Of a stretch of 52,430 bases of DNA, positions 1 to 7,184 are shown in pieces. The stretch spans positions 1-52,430 of the forward strand of contig CAIRES010000005.1 of NCBI GenBank assembly GCA_903877645.1, in the 5' to 3' direction. Each line of letters starts with the position of its first letter. Position 1 is the stretch's first letter. The position numbers and the translations under genes were made by a program. The stretch is from an uncultured Bacteroidota bacterium. GTDB lineage: Bacteria > Bacteroidota > Bacteroidia > Chitinophagales > Chitinophagaceae. A model generated the notes under the pieces. The model made no database searches. It was not told where the DNA came from and saw only the letters and a list, made by a program, of their open reading frames with translations.

Positions 1-351
1 CTCCGTAAATCTTGTGCTTTTCATATTTGGCAATTTAAAATTACTAACAGTTCGTCTAATTTTAAACTGTCAGGTTTTAAGGGGTAATTACAATGCGACA
101 AATACGCTCGCGAGGGGGTATATTCTCCCGCATACCAGAAGGGGTGGCAAATGACGTTTTTTTAAGGGTAAGTATATACGGTAGTGCGGGCAAAGGTTTT
201 TCCGTAATCACTATAGGCGGGTGTGATGTGCAAAAAATCGTTGATCGTGTATTTTTACAGTCCATAAAAAGGCGACTGATTAACAACCCCTTAATTTTCC
301 GAGTCCATAAAAAAGAGAGAATTACAGGGTTGTTACGCCTGATATGGTTAT
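1..351. other. Gene-free AT-rich stretch with repeat copies
   Basis: I see no convincing gene here. Short open frames exist on both strands but have TTG or otherwise unsupported starts and non-bacterial-looking composition. The stretch holds one outlying copy of the CGCG-type repeat (AAATACGCTCGCGAGG, 100-115), related to the array at 1551-1850. It also holds two copies of TTTATGGACT on the minus strand (about 261-270 and 301-311), which recur upstream of the two downstream minus-strand genes. It is probably decayed accessory DNA. Confidence 0.5.
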
Positions 352-819
352 TTAGCGTAGTGAAATGAAATTGCTAATCATGTAGCCATTATTATGCCTA
401 TAAGCATACGTAGTATCGTTGAATTGTTTATTCCCATACACTTGTATTGCTAATACAGTACCATAATAATCTGCCGGTACTGGATAGAATGGTAGATTAT
501 AAACTATACCAATACATGTATCTGATTTGTAAGTTAAGGTAACTGGATAATAAAAGTGTATATCCTTGTATATACTATCTCCAAAATCATTTACCTTCAT
601 AAATAGCACCTCCTCTATTTGTTGATTATGAAAAATTATTGTATCCCGCCATGTTGTATCGCCAATCATTGTTAGTGTATATATATGTTCTTCAGTAAGC
701 CCGAAATTGGTTAAAACATCCGAATATGAATATACTTTACTTGTGGGTAAGGTGTTTTGCTCCGCCGACTTCCTGCACCCTACCGACAATACCACCAACA
801 AAATAATTATGTATCTCAT
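352..819 (-). CDS. Small putative lipoprotein, unknown family
   Basis: 155 residues, function not recognised. I chose the ATG at 819 because it opens directly on a signal peptide (MRYIIILLVVLSVGC) with Cys15 as a likely lipidation site. The lipobox is imperfect: Leu sits at -4 and Ser at -3. The longer frame reaching 897 would put 26 charged residues before the signal and would run through a repeated promoter block. The mature part is polar with many Tyr, Thr and Ile residues, consistent with a small beta-rich periplasmic or surface domain. A TATATTTG element ends 4 nt before the ATG. The next gene upstream (910-1476) has nearly the same upstream DNA. Composition is more AT-rich than the housekeeping genes, suggesting accessory origin. 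Confidence 0.6.
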   Translation of the reverse strand: MRYIIILLVVLSVGCRKSAEQNTLPTSKVYSYSDVLTNFGLTEEHIYTLTMIGDTTWRDTIIFHNQQIEEVLFMKVNDFGDSIYKDIHFYYPVTLTYKSDTCIGIVYNLPFYPVPADYYGTVLAIQVYGNKQFNDTTYAYRHNNGYMISNFISLR

Positions 820-875
820 GCCCCAAATATATAGATATTCTTGGCAAAGAGAATAATTTTCAGAGTCCATAAAAA
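820..875 (-). repeat. Duplicated upstream block, copy 1
   Basis: About 55 nt directly before the lipoprotein ATG, nearly identical to the block at 1477-1530 before the beta-barrel gene. On the minus strand both run from TTTATGGACTC through AAAATTATTC and AAGAATATCTATATATTTG into the start codon, with only a few substitutions and one indel. The two proteins themselves are not similar. Confidence 0.8.
824..831 (-). promoter_or_regulatory. Bacteroidota -7 element (TATATTTG)
   Basis: Matches TAnnTTTG and ends 4 nt before the lipoprotein ATG at 819. With a start site about 5 nt downstream, the transcript would have almost no leader. Confidence 0.5.
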
Positions 876-909
876 ATGACCAAAATGCAGTTTGCAATTG
901 TCTAGCTAT

Positions 910-1476
910 CTAAATACGGTAGGCAATGCCAATAGTAACAGGCAGGTAAACCATAATCCCGCTACCCATTGGATAGTTGTAATTGGGATATGCGATGTTT
1001 AACGGGCCATGATCTTGTGCATATTCATTTATGTGTGCAATACAGGGGTTAAATAGTGTATTAACGTAAAACCCGCCAATTAGCCTATGTGCGTATTTTA
1101 TTCTTAGTCCATAATCCATAGTTGCTGTATGGTTGTAATTTTCATAGCCGTCTTGATACCTGTTTGAAAATATTTCACCCACATTTATACCGATAGAGAC
1201 ACCAGACTTTCTGATTTTATAATCAGCAAACGCATTTACAGACTGAGAAAAAAGTACAAGAGAGGACAGATTATACGAAATACCGTAATCAAAATGTTTA
1301 GGGTGAATGTATGCTGCCTGAGCGTAAAAACAAACACCTGATTTGGCATTTACATTGGACAGGGTTTGGTATGCAGAACCGAAAGAATAGGTATTGTACC
1401 CTACGCCTGCTGAAACTTCAACCTTTTGCCCGAAAGACAACAATGGCAACAACAATAGTAGTAACATAAATCTCAT
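910..1476 (-). CDS. Putative outer-membrane beta-barrel-like exported protein
   Basis: 188 residues with a clear signal peptide (MRFMLLLLLLPLLSFGQ, cleavage expected after the FGQ region). The mature part alternates polar and hydrophobic residues in short stretches and ends on an aromatic/aliphatic strand (VTIGIAYRI), which suits a small outer-membrane beta-barrel. No family is recognised with confidence. It lies 90 nt upstream of the lipoprotein on the same strand, but each gene has its own copy of the same roughly 55-nt upstream block, so they are probably co-expressed from duplicated promoters. Base composition is AT-rich. It could also be a soluble periplasmic beta protein. Confidence 0.6.
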   Translation of the reverse strand: MRFMLLLLLLPLLSFGQKVEVSAGVGYNTYSFGSAYQTLSNVNAKSGVCFYAQAAYIHPKHFDYGISYNLSSLVLFSQSVNAFADYKIRKSGVSIGINVGEIFSNRYQDGYENYNHTATMDYGLRIKYAHRLIGGFYVNTLFNPCIAHINEYAQDHGPLNIAYPNYNYPMGSGIMVYLPVTIGIAYRI

Positions 1477-1530
1477 CCCTCAAATATATAGATATTCTTA
1501 GCAAATGAATAATTTTTAGAGTCCATAAAG
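1477..1530 (-). repeat. Duplicated upstream block, copy 2
   Basis: Partner of the block at 820-875, in the same orientation and at the same distance from its start codon (ATG at 1476). Confidence 0.8.
1481..1488 (-). promoter_or_regulatory. Bacteroidota -7 element (TATATTTG)
   Basis: TAnnTTTG ending 4 nt before the ATG at 1476, the same spacing as in the duplicated copy at 824-831. Confidence 0.5.
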
Positions 1531-1550
1531 GGCAATGAAGGTTTATTTGC

Positions 1551-1850
1551 GGTCATTACGCGTGTAGATTATTTTGAGGTCATTACGCGGGTATAGGGGT
1601 ATTTATCGGAACAATACGCGCGCGAGGATAGAACGTACATAAACCTACAAAAACTTAGCAAAACTTAGCATTATCCGACAATTACGCGCACGCGCGAGAG
1701 AATGTAATATGTTGGAGGTGTTAAGATGACCATTCCGCGCGCGTAAGAGTAATTTTCACTCGAACATTCCCCGCGCGCGAGAACCTTATAAAACCTAAGT
1801 TTTCACGCGCGTAAATGCTAATAAAAGTTAACATTTCGCGCGCGAATGAG
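1551..1850. repeat. Degenerate CGCG-rich repeat array in gene-free DNA
   Basis: About eight copies of a short motif, roughly A(C)ATT(A/C)CGCGCGCGAG, lie in 300 nt without a gene: 1551-1562, 1578-1590, 1611-1626, 1681-1698, 1731-1745, 1765-1781, 1801-1812 and 1831-1846. The flanks are AT-rich, so the alternating CG tracts stand out strongly. Spacing is irregular (about 27-70 nt), which argues against a CRISPR array. A further copy lies at 100-115. A short direct repeat (AAAACTTAGCA, twice near 1650-1670) sits among them. The function is unknown. Confidence 0.6.
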
Positions 1851-2000
1851 GATTATTTGTACTGATCATAACCGTACTTTTCCTTTCCCTGATATTTTGC
1901 TACCTCAGTCGGTTTATACTCCAGCCAGAGATCATTTTACCTGCCTAAAAGTAACCTGACTACCTGCAAGTGTACCCCTGAGTGTACCCCAGAACGAAAA
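1851..2000. other. Intergenic stretch downstream of tRNA-Gln
   Basis: No gene is visible. It contains a short direct repeat of GTGTACCCC (two copies, about 1970-1990) just beyond the tRNA terminator. Regions 3' of tRNA genes are frequent integration sites, so this may be the relic boundary of an element, but no integrase gene is present in the window. Confidence 0.3.
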
Positions 2001-2031
2001 ATGCCTCATAAATCATTGATTTACAAGGCAT
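1996..2031 (-). terminator. Rho-independent terminator of tRNA-Gln
   Basis: Reading the minus strand, the arms ATGCCT and AGGCAT enclose a second pair TAAATCA and TGATTTA with a short tg/tg mismatch, followed by TTTT. It starts about 15 nt beyond the 3' end of the tRNA. Confidence 0.75.
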
Positions 2032-2045
2032 ATCCGCAATTTTGA

Positions 2046-2118
2046 GTAGTCCGACTAGGATTCGAACCTAGACTAACAGAGTCAGAGTCTGTGGTGCTAC
2101 CGTTACACCATCGAACTA
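2046..2118 (-). tRNA. tRNA-Gln (anticodon CTG)
   Basis: 73 nt on the minus strand. The 7-bp acceptor stem pairs TAGTTCG with CGGACTA, with one G-T wobble. The D arm carries GGTGTAACGGTAGCACC. The anticodon stem ACAGA/TCTGT encloses the loop CTCTGAC, giving anticodon CTG (Gln, codon CAG). The T arm contains GGTTCGAATCC. The 3' CCA is not encoded, as is common in Bacteroidota. A strong hairpin terminator follows. The gene marks the border between the accessory stretch on its left and housekeeping genes on its right. Confidence 0.93.
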
Positions 2119-2218
2119 TGATTTCGGAGTGCAATGTTAGGGGTATTTTCTAAAAATTCAAAGAAAACAGTTCATAAAATGAGCTTAATATTCGGCATAG
2201 TGGCTGTAGCGTGCTATA

Positions 2219-3541
2219 TCAGGAGAATATCCGCTCTAACGCCCATGCTTTGAGGCGCATTTCGTCCCATTCTTTGGCCGGGTCGCTGTCGTAGGTGATG
2301 GCTCCGCCGGTTTGGTAAGACAAGTATTTTGTTGCTGCATTGTAAAATATGCTGCGGATGACCACATTAAGATCGAAATCGCCATCTGGAGTGATATACC
2401 CTACTGTGCCTGAGAACAGCTCCCTTCGGGAATGCTCATACTGCTCTATCAGTTGCATTACTTTATGCTTAGGTGCACCGGTCATGCTGCCCATAGGGAA
2501 GGAGTGGCGGATGGCATCTGTAAAGGGCATTCCGTGACGCATGGCACCACTTACTGTGGATATCATCTGGTGTACCTGCGGGAAGGTGTAGATGCCATAA
2601 AGCTCATCTACCTGCACGGTACCGAGGGCACATACACGGGCGAGGTCATTGCGCATGAGGTCCACGATCATTACATTTTCGGCACGCTCCTTTATGTCAA
2701 TGCGAAGGGCATCTTTTATTGCCTCGTCTTTTGCGGGGTCGGCATCGCGGCGGGCAGTGCCCTTTATGGGTTGTGTGAGCAGTTTATCGCCACGCTTGGT
2801 AAGGTATCGCTCGGGGCTGGCACACATCATGTATTGGTCCTGCACTCGGTAGTATGCCGCGAATGGCGCTGGCGATATAGCATTGAGTGCTTTGAAAACA
2901 TCAGCAGGTACTACATCAGCTTTTTCGCAGTAGCCCTCATTGCAAAAGTTGATCTCGTAGCAATCACCATCTCCTATATGAGTCCGCAGCTTTTGTATAG
3001 TGGTGATGTAGCCGTTTTTATTGATAACGTTGCTGAAATGCAGTTTGGGCAAGACCGGAAGCGATACAGTTAACTGCGTGGCCATTATGGCTTTGTAAAT
3101 AGCAGTGGGGTCATTGTAGGTTGCTATGGTTAACTCCTGACTGCCGGCGTCAATGTAGCAGACCGTTTGCGGTATAAAGAAATAGAATACGGAGAAGCCT
3201 GTTTTTATAGCATGTGCCGACGTTAGCTTAGGCTCCAGCTCATTCTTGTAATCATATCCGATATGCCCGAACAGCCAGTCTTGCTTTTCATCATGAAGCT
3301 GCTGTAAGCGGGTAAGCACGTCTACCCCACTATCGTCAGCGACTATTGTATCCCTGGCATCGACGGCCAGCAAGCATTCATACCGGCTATGTTGCGAGGG
3401 GTATTGGTTATTATCCAGAAAACAAAGAATGCTGAATTGGTTGGCCCAATCCAGCATTCTTTGTTTCAGTTGTGCCATAGGCCCTGTAATGGGGAATGTA
3501 GCGGTATGTCGTTGCGGTATCGTGTTCTGCGATGGTTGCAT
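2219..3541 (-). CDS. pabB: Aminodeoxychorismate synthase component I (PabB-like)
   Basis: 440 residues, within the normal range of the chorismate-utilising family. PabB converts chorismate plus ammonia to 4-amino-4-deoxychorismate, the first step of the p-aminobenzoate branch of folate synthesis; a PabA glutaminase normally supplies the ammonia. Visible signatures are GDCYEINFC, CASPERYL, PIKGTARRD, NVMIVDLMRNDL, a GSMTGAPK motif, and GGAITYDSDPAKEWDE near the C-terminus. The PIKGT lysine favours PabB over anthranilate synthase TrpE, which usually has PIAGT. No pabA or pabC lies beside it. It starts 15 nt after the disordered-protein gene and is probably transcribed with it. Confidence 0.85.
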   Translation of the reverse strand: MQPSQNTIPQRHTATFPITGPMAQLKQRMLDWANQFSILCFLDNNQYPSQHSRYECLLAVDARDTIVADDSGVDVLTRLQQLHDEKQDWLFGHIGYDYKNELEPKLTSAHAIKTGFSVFYFFIPQTVCYIDAGSQELTIATYNDPTAIYKAIMATQLTVSLPVLPKLHFSNVINKNGYITTIQKLRTHIGDGDCYEINFCNEGYCEKADVVPADVFKALNAISPAPFAAYYRVQDQYMMCASPERYLTKRGDKLLTQPIKGTARRDADPAKDEAIKDALRIDIKERAENVMIVDLMRNDLARVCALGTVQVDELYGIYTFPQVHQMISTVSGAMRHGMPFTDAIRHSFPMGSMTGAPKHKVMQLIEQYEHSRRELFSGTVGYITPDGDFDLNVVIRSIFYNAATKYLSYQTGGAITYDSDPAKEWDEMRLKAWALERIFS

Positions 3542-3556
3542 TAAACAGTACCTGCT

Positions 3557-4090
3557 TTAAAAATCATCATCGTCGTCGTCGAAGCCACCGCCTCCGCTGC
3601 CTTCGCTGAAGAAGCCAAGGTCTTTGAACTCTTCATCCACATCAAAGTCATCGTCTTTTGATTTCTTTTTAGCAGATTTGGTCTTCGATTTCGGCAGGTC
3701 GAATTCTTCGAACTCTTTGTCGAGATCAAATTCATCATCTTCTTCCTTGCCATAATCATCATCCTCTTCTTCGCCATCTTCATCGTCGTCATCATCATCT
3801 CCGCCCTTGCTTTTTTTAGTTGCAGATTTTTTAGATGCCGCCTTCTTCTTCGGCGTTTCATCTATATCCTCGTCATCATCGTCATCATCATCTGATGCTT
3901 TCTTTTTCGTTGCTGGTTTAGCTGCCTTCTTAGCGGCAGTCTTTTTTGGTGCTGTCACCTCCTCATCAAGATCGTCATCATCTTCAGACGATGCTTTCTT
4001 CGAATTAGCAGCAGCTTTCTTAGGGGCCGGTTTTGCAGCAGGTGCTGCACTCTTCTTAGTTGCGGCTTTTTTGTTCGTATCTGATTTCAT
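3557..4090 (-). CDS. Disordered Lys/Ala-rich and Asp/Glu-rich block polyampholyte
   Basis: 177 residues of extreme low complexity. The N-terminal part alternates histone-H1-like basic blocks (AAPAAKPAPKKAAA, KKTAAKKAAKPATKKK) with acidic runs of up to seven Asp. The C-terminal half is mainly acidic, with DDEFDLDKEFEEFDLPKSK, then a Gly-rich turn (GSGGGG) and a DDDDDDF end. No folded domain, signal peptide or membrane segment is seen. Function unknown. The basic arms suggest nucleic-acid contact and the acidic arms suggest RNA-polymerase-delta-like or chaperone-like behaviour, but this is inference. The frame is supported by its position between purA and pabB on the same strand and by consistent Lys/Asp block structure. 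Repeated GAT/GAC and AAA/AAG codons create an overlapping Arg/Met-rich shadow frame. Confidence 0.7.
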   Translation of the reverse strand: MKSDTNKKAATKKSAAPAAKPAPKKAAANSKKASSEDDDDLDEEVTAPKKTAAKKAAKPATKKKASDDDDDDDEDIDETPKKKAASKKSATKKSKGGDDDDDDEDGEEEDDDYGKEEDDEFDLDKEFEEFDLPKSKTKSAKKKSKDDDFDVDEEFKDLGFFSEGSGGGGFDDDDDDF

Positions 4091-4174
4091 ACCTCTTATA
4101 CTTAGTGCCGTAAAATTTTAATAGTTTGGTGAAATTGCCAAATTTTTTTTGACTAAAAAATATTTTTTTATTTC

Positions 4175-5440
4175 TTAAGAAATGTGTAGCAACTGATCTC
4201 GCCCGGTTCCGTTAGATATGTATGCAATTTTTGTGCCGAGATAATTCTCTACAAACCGGCAATAATCCCGGAACACCTGGGGTGTTTCTTCGTAGGTGGT
4301 GCAGGCACTGATGGGCTTATCCCAGCCGGCAAACGTTTCGTATACCGGCACTATCTCCACGTCACAAAGATCATAAGGCAGCTCTTTTGTTTCCTTGCCA
4401 TCTGCTATATATGCTACGGCTGCCTTTATAGGATTAAAACTATCCAGCACATCAGTCTTGGTAATGATCAACTTCGTAACACCGCTCAACATTACTGCAT
4501 ATCGCAGCGCCACAAGGTCTATCCAGCCACAGCGGCGGGAGCGGCCCGTTACCGCACCAAATTCATTGCCTACCCTTCTCAGTTCTTCGCCTGTTTCATC
4601 ATCGAGCTCGGTAGGGAATGGCCCGCCACCCACACGGGTGCAATATGCCTTGGTAATACCGTATACCTCGCCTACGCGCGATGGCGCTACACCCAGCCCG
4701 TTGCACACACCTGCGGCTATAGTGTTGGACGAAGTAACGAATGGGTACGTACCGTAATCAATATCCAGCATACTGCCCTGCGCGCCTTCGGCCAGCACCC
4801 GCTTGCCGTCGTTCAGGTGGCCATCAAGCCAGTATTCGGAGTTTACAATTTGTAAAGAACGCAGGTAGTCACAAGCCTCAAAGAAAGGCTGCTCCCACTG
4901 TTCCCACTCTATTTTGTGAGTATACTGGCCCAGCATCTGTATGTGTTTTTGGGCCAGCTTATCGTATTTCGCACGAAAGTCTTTGCTCAGTATATCACCC
5001 ACGCGCAGGCCATTGCGGCCGGTCTTGTCCATATAAGCAGGGCCAATGCCTTTCAGCGTAGAGCCTATTTTATCTACACCCTTGGCCGCCTCCGATGCCG
5101 CATCCAGCGCGCGGTGCGTGGGCAGTATCAGGTGGGCACGGTGGGCTACAAATAAACGGCTCACGACATCGGGCCGCAACGGTATCAGTTGCTCTATCTC
5201 CTGCTGCAGCGATACCGGGTCTATCACGACACCATTGCCTATAAGATTGAGGCAATGACTATGAAACACGCCCGAAGGAATAGTACGCAATACGACCTTC
5301 TTGCCATCCACATACAATGTATGCCCTGCATTAGGCCCGCCCTGGAAACGGGCAATAATATCGTATTGCAGCGCAAGATGATCTACTATCTTGCCCTTAC
5401 CTTCATCTCCCCACTGCAAACCCAACAAAACATCTATCAT
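4175..5440 (-). CDS. purA: Adenylosuccinate synthetase
   Basis: 421 residues, full length. Catalyses GTP-dependent condensation of IMP and aspartate to adenylosuccinate, the first committed step to AMP, in the cytoplasm. The N-terminus shows the GTP-binding/catalytic loop WGDEGKGK with Asp12 and GPNAGHT with His40 (equivalents of the two catalytic residues in E. coli PurA). The IMP-binding region GSTLKGIGPAY is present, as are VLAEGAQGSMLDIDYGTYP and the C-terminal guanine-binding part (TKTDVLD). It lies upstream of the polyampholyte and pabB genes on the same strand. Its own TAAATTTG element lies 20 nt before the ATG. Confidence 0.97.
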   Translation of the reverse strand: MIDVLLGLQWGDEGKGKIVDHLALQYDIIARFQGGPNAGHTLYVDGKKVVLRTIPSGVFHSHCLNLIGNGVVIDPVSLQQEIEQLIPLRPDVVSRLFVAHRAHLILPTHRALDAASEAAKGVDKIGSTLKGIGPAYMDKTGRNGLRVGDILSKDFRAKYDKLAQKHIQMLGQYTHKIEWEQWEQPFFEACDYLRSLQIVNSEYWLDGHLNDGKRVLAEGAQGSMLDIDYGTYPFVTSSNTIAAGVCNGLGVAPSRVGEVYGITKAYCTRVGGGPFPTELDDETGEELRRVGNEFGAVTGRSRRCGWIDLVALRYAVMLSGVTKLIITKTDVLDSFNPIKAAVAYIADGKETKELPYDLCDVEIVPVYETFAGWDKPISACTTYEETPQVFRDYCRFVENYLGTKIAYISNGTGRDQLLHIS

Positions 5441-5460
5441 GAACTATTTTTTAAAGAGCG

Positions 5461-5468
5461 CAAATTTA
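5461..5468 (-). promoter_or_regulatory. Bacteroidota -7 element (TAAATTTG) of purA
   Basis: TAnnTTTG on the minus strand, ending 20 nt before the purA ATG at 5440. Confidence 0.55.
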
Positions 5469-5555
5469 TGCGCAAAAAATATAAAAATTAAAAAAAATAA
5501 CGCCGTCTTTAATTCAAAAGTAATTGAAATTTAAAAACCAAAAACAATCCTTTCT

Positions 5556-6491
5556 TTAATGCGGGTGCTTATCTGAGTCAAAGCCCTGTAGCGTGGACAT
5601 GAGCTGCTGCATGGTGCGTTGGTAATTATTAGCCGATCCGTCAAGGAATATGGTGTTCCCCTTGCCATATTCGGCCATGTGTTTAATGGTATCAGTCCAC
5701 ATCGAGAATAATATGTAAGAAGAATCCAGCTTGGCGCTCTCCATTTCTTTTGCGGCAGTAGCCATACCCTTAGCCACCTCTTCGCGAAAAAGCGCTACAC
5801 CCTGCCCACGCATCTGCGCAGCCTGCCTTTCGGCATCGGCGGATATTTTAATAGCATTACCCTCTGCCTCGGCTGCTTTCGTTTTGGTAATAAGGAGGGC
5901 CTGCCCTTCGTTCTCGGCAGCCGCCTTCAGGTTGCTTGAAGCTACTACCTGCGCCATAGATTTGAGGATAGCCTCATCGAAGGTAATATCGTTCATCTGT
6001 ATATCCAGCAAGTGATAGCCCCACCCTTCCAGTTGGGCATCAAGCTGGTCTTTTACGTGATGTATGATTTCGGCCCGCAATTGCAGTATCTCCGATTGTT
6101 TTTTAGTAGCCACAAACGCGCGTACAGAGCCTTCTACCGAGCGCACGAGGGCTTGCATAAAGCTACGCTCATCCATAAATTTAAAGGCCACATTTTCTAT
6201 AGTTCCTTTATCCTGGTTGAGGACTGAATAAAGAAGCATAGCGGAGAAATAAACATTGGCCTGGTCCTGTGTAATGGCCTGGAACTTCAGTTCCATAGAC
6301 CTGTTCTGGTAAGATATTTTTTTGTATATCTGCTCGATGATGGGGATGCGCATATTGAGGCCCGGCCCCATGATGCGCTTGAATTTTCCGAAGACAGTGA
6401 TCACAGCCACATTGCCTTGCTGCACCGTAACGAAGCTGAGGAAGATGATAACCAGTACAACACCTAAGAAGATCAGTATTTCGGGAGCCAT
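5556..6491 (-). CDS. SPFH/Band 7 domain membrane protein
   Basis: 311 residues. A single N-terminal membrane helix (about residues 3-22, LIFLGVVLVIIFLSFVTV) is followed by the stomatin/prohibitin-type domain (VQQGNVAVITVFGKFKRIMGPGLNMRIP). A long Ala/Glu-rich coiled-coil follows (about 185-245, KAAAENEGQALLITKTKAAEAEGN region), then a C-terminal oligomerisation tail. Family members form membrane-anchored rings that organise microdomains or regulate FtsH/HtpX-type proteases; the specific partner cannot be told here, since no NfeD or protease gene adjoins. It is transcribed away from the IPExxxVDY gene, and no TAnnTTTG element is seen in its upstream region. Confidence 0.88.
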   Translation of the reverse strand: MAPEILIFLGVVLVIIFLSFVTVQQGNVAVITVFGKFKRIMGPGLNMRIPIIEQIYKKISYQNRSMELKFQAITQDQANVYFSAMLLYSVLNQDKGTIENVAFKFMDERSFMQALVRSVEGSVRAFVATKKQSEILQLRAEIIHHVKDQLDAQLEGWGYHLLDIQMNDITFDEAILKSMAQVVASSNLKAAAENEGQALLITKTKAAEAEGNAIKISADAERQAAQMRGQGVALFREEVAKGMATAAKEMESAKLDSSYILFSMWTDTIKHMAEYGKGNTIFLDGSANNYQRTMQQLMSTLQGFDSDKHPH

Positions 6492-6571
6492 ATTTGCAGG
6501 ATTTTATTTAAGAAAGTACAATATTACAAACAAAATGAAAATTAAGCAGGTATTTTGAATGATCGTATCCG

Positions 6572-6579
6572 TACTTTTG
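6572..6579 (+). promoter_or_regulatory. Bacteroidota -7 element (TACTTTTG)
   Basis: TAnnTTTG ending 16 nt before the ATG at 6596. Confidence 0.5.
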
Positions 6580-6595
6580 TCACATAAAGAATTTT

Positions 6596-7033
6596 ATGGC
6601 CAAGCTAATGCTGGATATGAGCGCCATGCAGGAAGACTTTTTTGCAGATGCAGCCATGGTCGGTATCGCCTCGGCGATGCCTGCCTATCACCTTTGCTGG
6701 GCCCTGAATGAATATCTGGACCTTGCCTTTGTGCGCGACCCTGCACAAAATATATCGTTGAAGAAGAAAAACAGTAATGAGTTCAATTTCCCTACTTACC
6801 GTTACGACCTGGATAACAGCAGCCAATCCTGCCTGTTGTACAAACTGAAAGATGGCACTGAACCCCTGCTGCCTGAAACCCGCCACCTTGATTACCTGCT
6901 GCTGATCCAAACCAACGACCCGGAGGAGGATGCGTTTCACCTGGTTGCAGAACTAAAGAATATGAAAGACATCCAACTTGCGCAGATCCTTGACCGCGAC
7001 GATCTTAAAAACCTGAGTAACCTGATCGTATAA
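6596..7033 (+). CDS. IPExxxVDY family protein
   Basis: 145 residues. The family is small, cytoplasmic and largely restricted to Bacteroidota, named for an IPExxxVDY motif; here it reads LPETRHLDY at about residues 92-100. No catalytic residues are known to me and the function is undetermined. The N-terminus is hydrophobic but broken by charges, with no signal peptide. A TACTTTTG promoter element 16 nt upstream supports this start, although an in-frame ATG lies four codons downstream. Divergent from the SPFH gene. Confidence 0.7.
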   Translation: MAKLMLDMSAMQEDFFADAAMVGIASAMPAYHLCWALNEYLDLAFVRDPAQNISLKKKNSNEFNFPTYRYDLDNSSQSCLLYKLKDGTEPLLPETRHLDYLLLIQTNDPEEDAFHLVAELKNMKDIQLAQILDRDDLKNLSNLIV

Positions 7034-7154
7034 CGCAAATCATCGCATTACCCTTTAGCTATAAGTCTTTCTCAGTATTGGCGTTGGTTTTCCAGCCTAT
7101 TTAACCGTTAACCTTTATTAACCAACTAAAAACCGATAAAGTGCCAACTTTTAC

Positions 7155-7162
7155 TATTTTTG
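7155..7162 (+). promoter_or_regulatory. Bacteroidota -7 element (TATTTTTG)
   Basis: TAnnTTTG ending 22 nt before the ATG of the DUF2723 gene at 7185. Confidence 0.5.
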
Positions 7163-7184
7163 TCACCTTGTCTAAAAACATATC

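Noticed and set aside
77-286. 69-residue minus-strand open frame
   Set aside because: Starts with TTG, crosses repeat copies, and has unnatural composition.
93-368. 91-residue plus-strand open frame
   Set aside because: It runs through a CGCG repeat copy and two TTTATGGACT repeat copies, has no promoter element, and has no recognisable protein character.
2432-3073. 213-residue plus-strand frame
   Set aside because: Antisense to pabB, which has clear family motifs; no independent support.
3541-3861. 106-residue Arg/Lys/Met-rich minus-strand frame
   Set aside because: Out-of-frame shadow of the Lys/Asp codon runs in the polyampholyte gene.
6554-6579. -33 boxes (TTTG) paired with the -7 elements
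   Set aside because: Upstream TTTG tetramers occur at 11-14 nt from several -7 elements, shorter than the 17-23 nt usually reported, so I did not annotate them.
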